Below are positions 33,515 through 42,744 of a stretch of DNA of 64,000 nucleotides, piece after piece; the stretch's first letter is position 1, and the number at the start of each line of letters is the position of its first letter. Made by a program: the position numbers and the translations under genes. The notes under the pieces are model-generated. The model did no database searches. It was not told the DNA's origin and saw nothing but the letters and a program-made list of their open reading frames with translations. This stretch comes from Faucicola sp048551375 (lineage in GTDB: Bacteria; Pseudomonadota; Gammaproteobacteria; Pseudomonadales; Moraxellaceae), in assembly GCF_048551375.1 (NCBI RefSeq), contig NZ_JBLYZJ010000011.1:9239-73238 (forward strand). Reading direction: 5' to 3'.

Positions 33515-33639
33515 TAGGACTTACGCAAAAATGCCATTTGTAGGTTGGGTGGAAGAATGACACCCAACATAAACCCTTCAAATTGTTGGGTATCGCAAGC
33601 TCTACCCAACCTACGATTTGGTTAAATGCGTAAGTCTTA
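33515..33639. repeat. Repeat family B element, copy 1 (125 bp, MITE-like)
   Basis: TAGGACTTACGCAAAAATGC at the left, AAATGCGTAAGTCTTA at the right, with inner arms GTAGGTTGGGT and ACCCAACCTAC and a second pair TGACACCCAACA / TGTTGGGTATC. The copy at 51789-51913 has the same length and differs at only a few positions. The spacer 33266-33514 before it shows no gene or clear signal. Confidence 0.9.
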
Positions 33640-33781
33640 TTTAAAAAACTTTACATAATAAAAAAGTAGTTTTATTTTTTTAATGATTATAATTGAGGAT
33701 ATCACATTGCCAAAATTGGCAAAACAGCCAATAATAGCCTTATCAAACTCATCCTATACCCATAAAAAATCGGAGCATACC

Positions 33782-35344
33782 ATGTCAAATCAATTAGACC
33801 AAAGTTTATTAGATGCCGTCAAAAGTTACAGCGAACGCATGACTCGTCCCATTACCTTTGTATTGGGGGCAGGGGAACACCCAGAGCGAGCAGCGTTGGT
33901 GGATTTTTTGAGCCAAGTGGCAAGCACCACTGATAAGATTATGTTAAGCCAAGACGTTGATGCTACCTTGTCACCCATGAGCTTTAAGATTGTCAGCCAA
34001 GACAAAGATACAGGTATTGTGTTCAGTGGGATTCCCAGTGGGCATGAGTTTACCTCGTTGATTTTGGCGATTTTGCAGTCAGGTGGTAGCGAGCTAAAAT
34101 TGGATGAAGGTATCCAAGCGATTATCAAAAACATTAAACAACCGTTAGTTTTCCAAACTTTTGTATCGCTATCTTGCCATAACTGCCCAGATGTGGTGCA
34201 GTCGCTTAACCAATTTGCGTTACTCAATGACGGCATTAGCAATGAAATGATTGATGGTGGCGTATTCCAAGACCTCATTAAAGAAAAGAACATTCAAGGC
34301 GTACCAGCGGTATTTTTGAATGGTCAACCGTTTGCCAGTGGCAAAATTGACACCGCCAAAATCATCGAAAAATTGCAACAGCAATACCCAGATTTGACCC
34401 AAGGTGTTGCCACCGAGCAACTGCTACAGCAAGACGTGACCGTGATTGGGGGTGGGCCTGCAGGTACGGCGGCGGCGATTTATGTTGCTCGTAAAGGCTT
34501 AAAAGTCACCTTGGTCGCTGACCGTATTGGCGGACAGGTCAAAGACACCCAAGCGATTGAAAATTTGATTTCTGTGCCATTGACCAACGGCAACGAACTT
34601 GCCAATAACTGTGTGACTCATATCAAGGCGTATGACATCACGGTCAAAGAAATGGTGACAGTGAAAGCCATTGAGCAGAAGGGTGAAAAACTATTTGGTA
34701 TTACCCTTAGCACAGGCGAAACTTTTGACACTCGTAGCATCGTGGTAGCGACTGGGGCAAAATGGCGTAAACTGGGTGTCAAAGGCGAAGACGAAAATAT
34801 CGGCAGTGGCGTAGCGTTTTGTCCACACTGTGATGGCCCTTTCTTTAAAGGCAAAGATATTGCCGTGGTTGGTGGCGGTAACTCTGGTATTGAGGCGGCG
34901 ATTGACTTGGCAGGGATTGTCAATCATGTGACCGTGCTTGAATTTGGTGATAGCTTACGAGCGGATAAGGTGTTGATTGATAAAGCCAATGCCACCGCCA
35001 ATATCGACATTTTGACCAGTGTCGCCACCCAAGAAATCAAAGCCGAGGGCGGTAAAGTCAATGCTTTGGTATATCAAGACCGTACCACAGGCGACAACAA
35101 ACAGTTGGATTTATCAGCGGTGTTTGTGCAGATTGGGTTAGTGCCAAATTCAGAAGTCGTCAAAGGCTTGGTTGATATCAACCAACGTGGCGAAATCGAG
35201 ATTAACGAGCGTTGTCAAACCAGCCAACAAGGGATTTTTGCTTGTGGCGATGTCACCACCGTGCCATTTAAACAAATCAATATTGCGATGGGTGAAGGGG
35301 CAAAAGCAGGCTTGGCGGTGTTTGAATATTTAAGTTTTAGCTAA
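33782..35344 (+). CDS. ahpF: Alkyl hydroperoxide reductase subunit F
   Basis: AhpF passes electrons from NADH through FAD and two disulfides to AhpC. The 520-residue length equals the family norm. The N-terminal tandem thioredoxin-fold domain has CHNC in SLSCHNCPDV, followed by the FAD motif VIGGGPAGTAAAIYVARKG (about 220-240), the redox CPHC in AFCPHCDGPFF, the NAD motif VGGGNSGIEAA, and FACGDVTTVPFKQINIAMGEG. The start is the ATG at 33782 with CGGAG upstream; an extension to 33683 lacks support. It is monocistronic, ended by a strong terminator. Confidence 0.96.
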   Translation: MSNQLDQSLLDAVKSYSERMTRPITFVLGAGEHPERAALVDFLSQVASTTDKIMLSQDVDATLSPMSFKIVSQDKDTGIVFSGIPSGHEFTSLILAILQSGGSELKLDEGIQAIIKNIKQPLVFQTFVSLSCHNCPDVVQSLNQFALLNDGISNEMIDGGVFQDLIKEKNIQGVPAVFLNGQPFASGKIDTAKIIEKLQQQYPDLTQGVATEQLLQQDVTVIGGGPAGTAAAIYVARKGLKVTLVADRIGGQVKDTQAIENLISVPLTNGNELANNCVTHIKAYDITVKEMVTVKAIEQKGEKLFGITLSTGETFDTRSIVVATGAKWRKLGVKGEDENIGSGVAFCPHCDGPFFKGKDIAVVGGGNSGIEAAIDLAGIVNHVTVLEFGDSLRADKVLIDKANATANIDILTSVATQEIKAEGGKVNALVYQDRTTGDNKQLDLSAVFVQIGLVPNSEVVKGLVDINQRGEIEINERCQTSQQGIFACGDVTTVPFKQINIAMGEGAKAGLAVFEYLSFS

Positions 35345-35357
35345 AAGTAAACAGCCC

Positions 35358-35397
35358 AAAAAAAGCCAAATTTCCGAGATGAAATTTGGCTTTTTTT
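35358..35397 (+). terminator. Rho-independent terminator after ahpF
   Basis: AAAAAAAGCCAAATTTC and GAAATTTGGCTTTTTTT form a long perfect stem with a six-base loop. Confidence 0.92.
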
Positions 35398-35493
35398 GTG
35401 AAACGTATTAATGGTATTCATGCCGAATAAAATAAGTTACAATAATTTTTTGAATGTATTATGAATAAATCAGAAGCAATGCTTGAAGCTTTT

Positions 35494-35515
35494 GGGCGTA
35501 TGCAATACGCCCCTA
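35494..35515. repeat. Family A palindrome
   Basis: GGGCGTATGCAATACGCCCC, 52 bases before the dehydrogenase gene. Confidence 0.8.
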
Positions 35516-35566
35516 TGATAGGGTGTTGTTTGTAATTTAAGCAACGATAACGCTAAAGGATGACCG

Positions 35567-36508
35567 ATGACCGCTAATGTGACCACTGATTTGACTGCCC
35601 CCATTCACCATGTAACCGTTGCAGGCGGTGGCGTACTTGGCTCGCAGATTGCCATGCAAATTGCGTTTTTTGGCTTTCAAGTGACGCTATTTGAGCGTGA
35701 TATCGATGGGGCAAAAAAACGCATTGATAAACTTGTGCCAGTGTATGCCCAACATTTTAACAAAGACCTTGCTGACACCCAACGCATTGCTGATGCCATT
35801 GTGTATCAAACGGATTTGGCAATGGCAGTCAAAGACGCACAGATTTTGGTTGAAGCCTTGCCAGAAGTATTGGATTTAAAAAGAGAATTTTATCAAGATT
35901 TGGATAAAGTCGCCCCCAGTGAGTTGATTTTGGCAAGTAATAGCTCGACCTTGATTCCTAGCCAAATAGTCGATGCTACAGGTCGCCCTGAGAAGTTTTT
36001 GGCGTTGCATTTTGCCAATCGTATTTGGATGCACAACACTGCCGAAATCATGGGAACGCCTGCCACTGACCCTGCGGTGTTTGATACTGTGGTGGAATTT
36101 GCCAAAAATATCGGTATGGTGGCCTTGCCTTTATATAAAGAGCAATCGGGCTATATTTTAAACTCAATGCTTGTGCCATTTTTGACCTCTGGGCTGGCGT
36201 TGTATGCCAAAGACATTGCCGAGCCACATACCATCGACAAAACGTGGATGATAGCCACAGGCTCACCGATGGGGCCTTTTGGTTTTATGGATATTATCGG
36301 CATTAATACCTTGCTCAATGTCAATCAGCAACAAGCCAAGGCAGGTTCACAAACTGCCCAACTGATTGCTGACCGCTTGCGTCAAGATTTCGTTGACCAA
36401 GGGCGTATGGGCGTACAATCTGGCAAAGGCTTTTATGATTACCCCAATCCTGCGTACCAATCAGCAGAATTTTTGACCAATGAACCTGTTGAGCCATTTA
36501 CCAAATAA
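35567..36508 (+). CDS. 3-hydroxyacyl-CoA (3-hydroxybutyryl-CoA-like) dehydrogenase
   Basis: The 313-residue enzyme has an N-terminal NAD-binding Rossmann motif, VAGGGVLGSQIAMQIAFFG, the family signature region SNSSTLIPSQI, the catalytic His in LALHFANRIW and the C-terminal helical domain with GYILNSMLVPFL and GPMGP-like SPMGPFGFMDIIG. It oxidises (S)-3-hydroxyacyl-CoA to the 3-keto form. It is stand-alone, unlike the FadB fusion, and closest in form to FadB2/Hbd enzymes; chain-length preference is unknown. AAGGATGA precedes the ATG. Confidence 0.88.
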   Translation: MTANVTTDLTAPIHHVTVAGGGVLGSQIAMQIAFFGFQVTLFERDIDGAKKRIDKLVPVYAQHFNKDLADTQRIADAIVYQTDLAMAVKDAQILVEALPEVLDLKREFYQDLDKVAPSELILASNSSTLIPSQIVDATGRPEKFLALHFANRIWMHNTAEIMGTPATDPAVFDTVVEFAKNIGMVALPLYKEQSGYILNSMLVPFLTSGLALYAKDIAEPHTIDKTWMIATGSPMGPFGFMDIIGINTLLNVNQQQAKAGSQTAQLIADRLRQDFVDQGRMGVQSGKGFYDYPNPAYQSAEFLTNEPVEPFTK

Positions 36509-36537
36509 TTATTTACCAAAGTATCAGACAGCGGTTG

Positions 36538-36630
36538 TAGGGGCGTATTGCATACGCCCAAAATTTTATAGTTGTTTAAACTAGAAATAACACAGTTTTG
36601 TAGGGGCGTATTGCATACGCCCAAAATTTT
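36538..36630. repeat. Tandem family A repeats (two ~60-bp units)
   Basis: Two nearly identical units TAGGGGCGTATTGCATACGC-CCAAAATTTT at 36538 and 36601 are separated by a flank (AAACTAGAAATAACACAGTTTTG) of which the right part precedes other copies. They lie just downstream of the dehydrogenase gene. Confidence 0.85.
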
Positions 36631-36720
36631 AAGACCTACTAGCCTTCCCTTAAAAAAGGGGAGGCGTTAGCGTGGGTATTGATAACTAAAAAAATAATAA
36701 AATTTAACAAGGAAATGCCC

Positions 36721-39700
36721 ATGCCAACCACCACCCAACAAGTCAATACATTGGTTCATTATCTCACAACCCAACAAACACCGCCGTTTGCTTGGCTTTT
36801 TGGGGCGGTATTGCAAAAAATTCGCTTTGATTTTAGCCCAACCAGTCTTGAACAGCTTCGCCAACTATTTGCCCAGTTGTCACAAAAAAACATCACCCTT
36901 GACAAACTACTTGCCCAACAAGGGGGCAATCATTTTGTGTTGGCAATCGCCAGTTATTTGGGTGAATATTTGGCAAAAAGTACAGGCAAGCCGATTGTGT
37001 GGCTGGATTATCACGAAGCAAAAGCAGAGATTGAGCAAAAAGCCCTTGCCAATGCCACACCCTTGCAATTACCTGCGAGTTTTGAAAATTCATTGACCGC
37101 CAAAATTGGTGAGGTGTATTGCCAACCGCTCAAGTTAATGCCGAGTTTGCTTAAGGGTGAGCCTGTGCTACAGGCGTTTATCAGCCAGACTGAACAGGCG
37201 ATTTTTGACACCGAGCAAGTCAATTTATTGGATGACCCCAATCAAGTGGCGAGTGATTATCTGGCAAAAATCCAAACAGGCAAATTGTTGGATAAAAGCA
37301 TTGGCTTTTTTGAGCAACTGCAAGCCATTGAGTTTGATTTTAGTCATAACAGCTTGGTGCAAGTGGATAAGGCGTTGGCAGAGATTGCCCAGCAACAGGG
37401 CTTGACCACAAGCCATTATGGGGCGTTTATCAGTGACCCCAGTCAACAAGCGATGTTGTATTTATTGGGGTTTTATATTGGGGCGACCAGTAGCCAACTT
37501 GCCAATGTGCCTATTAGTTGGGCGAATCATGCCCAAATGCGTGCCATGCTTGAAGATGACAGTTTTATCCATTGTATTGAGCATAGTTTTGTGTTGTTGA
37601 TGGAAAATCATTACCGCACGCCAATTTTGGTGCTGACCAATCGGTTGTTTGGCATTGCTCCCAATTTTCCCAATAGCAGTGTGGCGTTTGCCAAATTGGT
37701 GGATGAGCAGAACCGAGGGGAAATGGCAATATTTCCCATTTCAAGGATAAATCTGCCCATTGATTTGCCCAATAGCTTGTCAAAAGTTTGGCAAAAATCC
37801 CTCAAAACCGCCAGTAAATTGGTGGTGCATCAACTTAATCAAGCCTTACAACAACAAGCCATCGTACCGACCTTGTTAAGCCTCACCAAAGACTTTAGCA
37901 CAGGGCAGTATAAAGTCGATAATCAGCCATTTATCAGTGCCGATACGGATAAGGCGATGGATAGCCTATACCGTCAGTTGCATGAAAATCCGAGTTTATC
38001 GCCATTTGCGATTGCTACGTTTCCGATGTTTGCCAATTTGCCGTTGGGGCGTAGTGAGGCGTTGGGGCTGGAAATTAAAATTTATTCAATTGCCCCCAAT
38101 GATGCTAATGACAATCAACTGAATGCGGTGCAATTTATTTTGCCCTATAAAATTGATAATTTTAAAGATGGTTTGGCGGATAACACGGATGTGGTGATTT
38201 ATCCCATTGTTAATAATCAACAGCTAAACAATCAAAAGCTAAATAACCAAAAATTAGGTGATTTATCAGCGAATCCACAGACGCTTGCTGAGATTGTGGC
38301 GGTGTTAATACAGGCATTGCAAGCCCAATCGCTAAAAACTGCTGACGGACAAGACCTTACATGGGCGGATATCGCCGTTGATAGCCTGAATCCGTGGCAA
38401 CACTCACCCCGTTTTATACAAGAGCAACAACAGCAACTGGTGAACCAACAACAACGAGTGAATAGCATTAACTTGCCGATTTTACCGATGTTATCCACTG
38501 ACCTAACTAGTAATAGCGCCGCAATTTTGGGTGAAACGGTCACTACCAATTTAGATGCAACAGGGCTTGCCACAGGTTTATCAGTGGCGGTTGCACCGTT
38601 TGAATATGCGGATTTGTCTTGGCAAGGTTATGATTTGCCAAAGTTTATTTTGGATACGCCCAATGAGCAGAAAGAATATTTGCAAGTAGTTGCCTCTGAT
38701 AGCTTAATCAATGATGAGCTATTTAGCCAAGCCGAGGCGATGACCCAACTTTACCGCAGAGGCAAAGTGGTGTGGGGAGCGGTGGTAAAAGTGGATAATG
38801 CCTTATCGCTACAGGTGTATGATAATTTACCAACCGCCCAACAGTTGTTACAGCAACCCCTTGTCACTGCCGACATCATCTATGACCCAACAGGGCAGGC
38901 GAGTGTCGGTGAATTGCGTGGGGCAAGTGAACAGCTACAAAAGTTGATGACGGCAAGCGAGCCACTTTCACCTAGCCAAGATTTTATCGCCATGCACCTT
39001 AACGACCCACGGTCACGGCTATTTGGTGTGGCGTTGTCAAATGGGGTGTTACCCAATACGCCAAGCCATGCTGAGGGACAAGCCAATTTATGCCTGTCGA
39101 GTGTGTGGGTGTGGCGTGAGCATTTGCCCAATGCGTTGCTGTCCGATACCATCGTGCCAATTATTATCTTACCTGACGGCATGGGCGAGGGTGCAACGGC
39201 AAATATCCAAGCCAATGCACAGGCAAGCACAGGGCGAGTGATGATATTGCCGAGTCGGTTATGGCGGACGGATTTTTATCAATATTGGCTAGCCAAAAGT
39301 TATCAGCAATTTGGCAAAGCGTTGGACATCATGCCAAAAATCGAGTGGCAGGAGCAACAAGGCTTTCGTTATGTGAACAAAGGCATTGACGCACGGTTAT
39401 TTCCCAAGTTTAAACTGAATGCAACGACCGCTTCGCCAGCGGTGGTGAATAATATGCCGTCAAATACGAGTGCAAATTTGACAACGGCTAGTTTGCCCCA
39501 GTCGATAAAATCGCCACCCACTACGCCAAACAGCGTTCAGCAGACAGCTAGACAACAACCAGCCATTCAACAGATAGACATTCCCCCAGTCGCTCAACCA
39601 ACTGCCATTCCGCAAGCGATGGTTAGTCAAAACATGATAAATCAACCTAACGTGGAAATGACCACAGGGCAAGATAAATTGGCAGGGTTACCGTTTGAGT

Positions 39701-39852
39701 TGCAACAGCAACTTCGCCAAGAGCAAGCACGCTTACAGTCGCAACTATCGACCACAGATAATGATAAAATGAAAAAGCTGTATATCATCGCAGGTGTGTT
39801 GGTAGCCTTGATGGTGATTGGGGTGGTAATAGTCAAAATAATGGGGAAATAA
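36721..39852 (+). CDS. Giant tail-anchored protein of unknown function (paralogue of 60926-63724)
   Basis: I do not recognise this 1043-residue protein. The ATG at 36721 is chosen because AAGGA lies seven bases upstream. Residues ~34-100 and ~202-270 are an internal duplication: each has (I)xFDFSxxSL, a helical stretch, a hydrophobic LAIASYLGEY / YLLGFYIGAT segment and IVWLDYHE / ISWANHAQ. About 630-865 is a second domain (RRGKVVWGAVV, IIYDPTG, VMILPSRLWRTDFYQYW). A Pro/Thr/Gln-rich linker (about 900-985) leads to a single C-terminal transmembrane helix (IIAGVLVALMVIGVVIV) at the very end. The bulk should be cytoplasmic, anchored to the inner membrane. Both domains recur in the 932-residue protein at 60926-63724. 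Confidence 0.85.
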   Translation: MPTTTQQVNTLVHYLTTQQTPPFAWLFGAVLQKIRFDFSPTSLEQLRQLFAQLSQKNITLDKLLAQQGGNHFVLAIASYLGEYLAKSTGKPIVWLDYHEAKAEIEQKALANATPLQLPASFENSLTAKIGEVYCQPLKLMPSLLKGEPVLQAFISQTEQAIFDTEQVNLLDDPNQVASDYLAKIQTGKLLDKSIGFFEQLQAIEFDFSHNSLVQVDKALAEIAQQQGLTTSHYGAFISDPSQQAMLYLLGFYIGATSSQLANVPISWANHAQMRAMLEDDSFIHCIEHSFVLLMENHYRTPILVLTNRLFGIAPNFPNSSVAFAKLVDEQNRGEMAIFPISRINLPIDLPNSLSKVWQKSLKTASKLVVHQLNQALQQQAIVPTLLSLTKDFSTGQYKVDNQPFISADTDKAMDSLYRQLHENPSLSPFAIATFPMFANLPLGRSEALGLEIKIYSIAPNDANDNQLNAVQFILPYKIDNFKDGLADNTDVVIYPIVNNQQLNNQKLNNQKLGDLSANPQTLAEIVAVLIQALQAQSLKTADGQDLTWADIAVDSLNPWQHSPRFIQEQQQQLVNQQQRVNSINLPILPMLSTDLTSNSAAILGETVTTNLDATGLATGLSVAVAPFEYADLSWQGYDLPKFILDTPNEQKEYLQVVASDSLINDELFSQAEAMTQLYRRGKVVWGAVVKVDNALSLQVYDNLPTAQQLLQQPLVTADIIYDPTGQASVGELRGASEQLQKLMTASEPLSPSQDFIAMHLNDPRSRLFGVALSNGVLPNTPSHAEGQANLCLSSVWVWREHLPNALLSDTIVPIIILPDGMGEGATANIQANAQASTGRVMILPSRLWRTDFYQYWLAKSYQQFGKALDIMPKIEWQEQQGFRYVNKGIDARLFPKFKLNATTASPAVVNNMPSNTSANLTTASLPQSIKSPPTTPNSVQQTARQQPAIQQIDIPPVAQPTAIPQAMVSQNMINQPNVEMTTGQDKLAGLPFELQQQLRQEQARLQSQLSTTDNDKMKKLYIIAGVLVALMVIGVVIVKIMGK

Positions 39853-39901
39853 CGAATTTTGGCAATGTAAATATACTGCAAAATAAGTCTATGTCAGAGA
39901 A

Positions 39902-39940
39902 ATAGCCCCCTCTTTCGTAAAGAGGGGGTTGGGGGAGATT
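39902..39940. repeat. Repeat family E copy 2
   Basis: TAGCCCCCTCTTTCGTAAAG then AGGGGGTTGGGGGAGATT, between the converging giant gene and gltS; the hairpin may act as a weak two-way terminator. Confidence 0.85.
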
Positions 39941-39949
39941 TTGAATGCG

Positions 39950-41230
39950 TTATCCTGTAATAAACGGAATTTGGGTAAAAATCTGCAAAATTGTGGCATT
40001 GACAATATCCACAAAAAATGCCCCCACCATCGGCACGACCAAGAACGCTTTGGTAGAAGCACCATAACGGTCAGTGATGGCTTGCATATTGGCAATTGCT
40101 GTCGGTGTAGCCCCCATGCCAAAGCCACAATGCCCTGCCGCCAATACCGCAGAATCATAATCACTGCCCATCACACGGAAGGTCACAAAGTAGGCATACA
40201 GCACCATCACCAAAGTTTGTACTGCCAACACAATCAATACAGGGCCTGCCAAACCTGTCAATTCCCAAAGCTTGAGCGACAATAACGCCATTGCCAAAAA
40301 CAGCGATAAAGCAGCATTACCAAACACATCAATGGCACGGTCAAACATATCAAAATTAAAAAATGTGGTCAGCACATTACGAATAATAACCCCACCGCCC
40401 AAAGCCCATACAAAGGTTGGTAATTCAAACCAAGTGCCTTTTGATACCTCCGTCATTATCCCTGCAAATGCCAACGCCCCTGCAAATAGCGACAAGGTTT
40501 CGATGGTCGAAGAAGCAGTAATCAAGCGAATATTATCTGGGCGTTCAAACATTTCTTTATGGGCGGTGTCATCGTCCATATCATGTTGTGTGCTGTATAA
40601 CGACTGCTCATTGGCGACTTGCTCGATGGGGTTAAGGTCAGTTTTTTCGGCTAAAGGCTGACGATTGAGTTTTTTGACCAAACGATTTGCCACAGGCCCA
40701 CCGACCAATCCGCCTGCCACCAACCCATAAGTCGCACATGCAATGCCCAGTGTGGTCGCACCCACCACCCCATACTTACTTTCAAGCACAGGCCCCCACG
40801 CACCAGCCGTACCATGTCCCCCTGTCAATGTAATCGAACCTGCCACCAAGCCAAGTAATGGGTCTAAGCCGACAATTTTTGCCATCACCACGCCGACTGT
40901 ATCTTGCAACATGATAAATCCTGATACCACCACCAAGAAAACTACCAATGGCTTACCCCCTGCTTTTAGACGGCTAAAATCAGCACTTAGCCCAATCGAG
41001 GCAAAAAACATTAGCATACAAGCGGTTTGTAATTCTTTTTGAAAGTTAAAACTCCAGCCCAATAGCAAGTTTAACGCATACACAATCCCTGCTGCCACCA
41101 GTCCCCCTGCCACTGGTTCGGGGATGTTAAAATCGGATAAAAACTTGACACGTTTGACCAAAAATCGCCCCAATAACAGCACCAATGTTGCCAAAATCAA
41201 GGTATAATAACCGTTTAAATCAAATTGCAT
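39950..41230 (-). CDS. gltS: Sodium/glutamate symporter
   Basis: GltS imports glutamate with sodium. The 426-residue protein has ten or more hydrophobic helices arranged as an inverted repeat, with the glycine-rich re-entrant motifs GSITLTGGHGTAGAWGP and AGHCGFGMGATPTAIANM that define the family. A charged cytoplasmic loop lies mid-protein (about 190-240). I start at ATG 41230 because AGGTGA is seven bases upstream; a GTG three codons earlier overlaps that ribosome site. Single gene, divergent from pdxB. Confidence 0.94.
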   Translation of the reverse strand: MQFDLNGYYTLILATLVLLLGRFLVKRVKFLSDFNIPEPVAGGLVAAGIVYALNLLLGWSFNFQKELQTACMLMFFASIGLSADFSRLKAGGKPLVVFLVVVSGFIMLQDTVGVVMAKIVGLDPLLGLVAGSITLTGGHGTAGAWGPVLESKYGVVGATTLGIACATYGLVAGGLVGGPVANRLVKKLNRQPLAEKTDLNPIEQVANEQSLYSTQHDMDDDTAHKEMFERPDNIRLITASSTIETLSLFAGALAFAGIMTEVSKGTWFELPTFVWALGGGVIIRNVLTTFFNFDMFDRAIDVFGNAALSLFLAMALLSLKLWELTGLAGPVLIVLAVQTLVMVLYAYFVTFRVMGSDYDSAVLAAGHCGFGMGATPTAIANMQAITDRYGASTKAFLVVPMVGAFFVDIVNATILQIFTQIPFITG

Positions 41231-41464
41231 ACTCGTCACCTATTATTTGTTTGCTATTATCACAAAGTCACTACAACAAAATAAAAATCTTTAAAAGCAA
41301 AAAGTTATATGCGATAATTGTTGCATATTTGTTACTATTGTTTATGTTTATTTGATGTAATTTTTGTTTGTGTATTGCACGATTAGGCAAAATCACAAAA
41401 AAGTCATAAATTTTCAGTATGATAATAGGACAAATAACATTAAAAATATGAAAAAGGAAAGTCT

Positions 41465-42568
41465 ATGAAAATTATCGCCGATGGCAATATCGCCCATTTA
41501 AGCGATTTTTTTAACAGTGATACGTTAGGAAAACCTGTTGAAATCATTGCGATGACAGGTCGAGAAATCACAGCCGAAGTTTTGGCACAGCACCAACCCA
41601 CCGTCTTATTGGTGCGGTCAGTTACGCCCATCAATGAGCAACTATTGGCAAATAATACCAGCGTCAAATTTGTCGGTTCAGCCACCATTGGCATTGACCA
41701 TGTCGATGTGGACTACCTTGCCAAACGAGGGATTATTTTTGCCAACGCATCTGGCTGTAGTAAACATTCAGTCGCCCAATATGTCGTGGCTTCGATTGCC
41801 GAGCTTCGCCCAGATTATATGTTTAAATCCATTAATTTAGGCATTATTGGTGTGGGAAATATCGGCAACACCTTGGCTCAATACGCCATTTCTTATGGCT
41901 GGAATGTCCTCGGCTATGACCCACTCAAACCTCGCTCCGTGGTCAATAACTCAAGCCTCGAAACCGTGCTACGAGAAAGCAACGTCATCAGTTTTCACGT
42001 GCCATTGACTTGCCCAAAACACAGCTCATTCCCCACCCATCACGACTATTTGATGACCAAAGAACGTTGGCAACAAGTATCGGACACCGCTATCATCGTC
42101 AACACCTCTCGTGGGGCAGTGCTAGGGCGAGATGATATCGTGGCAAGTCCCAATGTCACCGTGCTTGACGTATTTGAACATGAGCCGAATATTGACGCAG
42201 AATTGCTTAAAGCCTGTAGTATCGTCACGCCTCATATCGCAGGCTACACGCTTGAAGGTAAATTGCGAGGCACACAATTTGTATATAATGCCCTGTGTAA
42301 ATTTTTGCAGGTCACACCAACGGTGGATTTCCATGATTATTTACCCAAAGAAGTGCCATTATTCCAAGAAGTGCATAATCCGCTAAAAGACCATGAGCGT
42401 CATCAGCTTATCAATAAAATCCCCACCATGTATGACATTCGAGCCGATGATAAACGTCTGCGAGCCGTGGCAAATGCTGAAGGCGATATTGAGGGAGATG
42501 ACTTTGATAATTTGCGTAAAAATTATCCACTCAGACGAGAATGGCAAGCGTATGTGTTTAAAGTGTAA
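41465..42568 (+). CDS. pdxB: Erythronate-4-phosphate dehydrogenase
   Basis: PdxB oxidises 4-phosphoerythronate in the DXP-dependent pathway to pyridoxal phosphate. The 367 residues form a D-2-hydroxyacid dehydrogenase: GSATIGIDHVD, the Rossmann LGIIGVGNIGNTLAQ, catalytic Arg in NTSRGAVLGRD, Glu in DVFEHEP and His in TPHIAGYTLEGK, then a PdxB-specific C-terminal dimerisation domain (about 290-367). AAGGAAA precedes the ATG. Confidence 0.95.
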   Translation: MKIIADGNIAHLSDFFNSDTLGKPVEIIAMTGREITAEVLAQHQPTVLLVRSVTPINEQLLANNTSVKFVGSATIGIDHVDVDYLAKRGIIFANASGCSKHSVAQYVVASIAELRPDYMFKSINLGIIGVGNIGNTLAQYAISYGWNVLGYDPLKPRSVVNNSSLETVLRESNVISFHVPLTCPKHSSFPTHHDYLMTKERWQQVSDTAIIVNTSRGAVLGRDDIVASPNVTVLDVFEHEPNIDAELLKACSIVTPHIAGYTLEGKLRGTQFVYNALCKFLQVTPTVDFHDYLPKEVPLFQEVHNPLKDHERHQLINKIPTMYDIRADDKRLRAVANAEGDIEGDDFDNLRKNYPLRREWQAYVFKV

Positions 42569-42684
42569 GGGAGCATTAACAAAGCATTAAACCATTAACA
42601 AAACCCCCATACAACTTATAAATCGCAATATTCCCTTACCGAACTGATGTGGTAATTAGGTGTCATTGTTTTATAATAATCCTA

Positions 42685-42702
42685 TCCATTCAATAGAATG
42701 GA
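42685..42702. promoter_or_regulatory. Palindrome upstream of small membrane peptide gene
   Basis: TCCATTC-AATA-GAATGGA is a perfect inverted repeat 42 bases before the ATG at 42745 and next to a TATAAT at 42672-42677, a position suited to an operator. No regulator is identified. Confidence 0.4.
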
Positions 42703-42744
42703 ATGATTTTAGCAATGAATACTTTTTATTTTAAGGATAAACAC

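Noticed and set aside
33683..33781. N-terminal extension of AhpF
   Set aside because: The family start and a CGGAG site are at 33782; the upstream frame is only open by chance.
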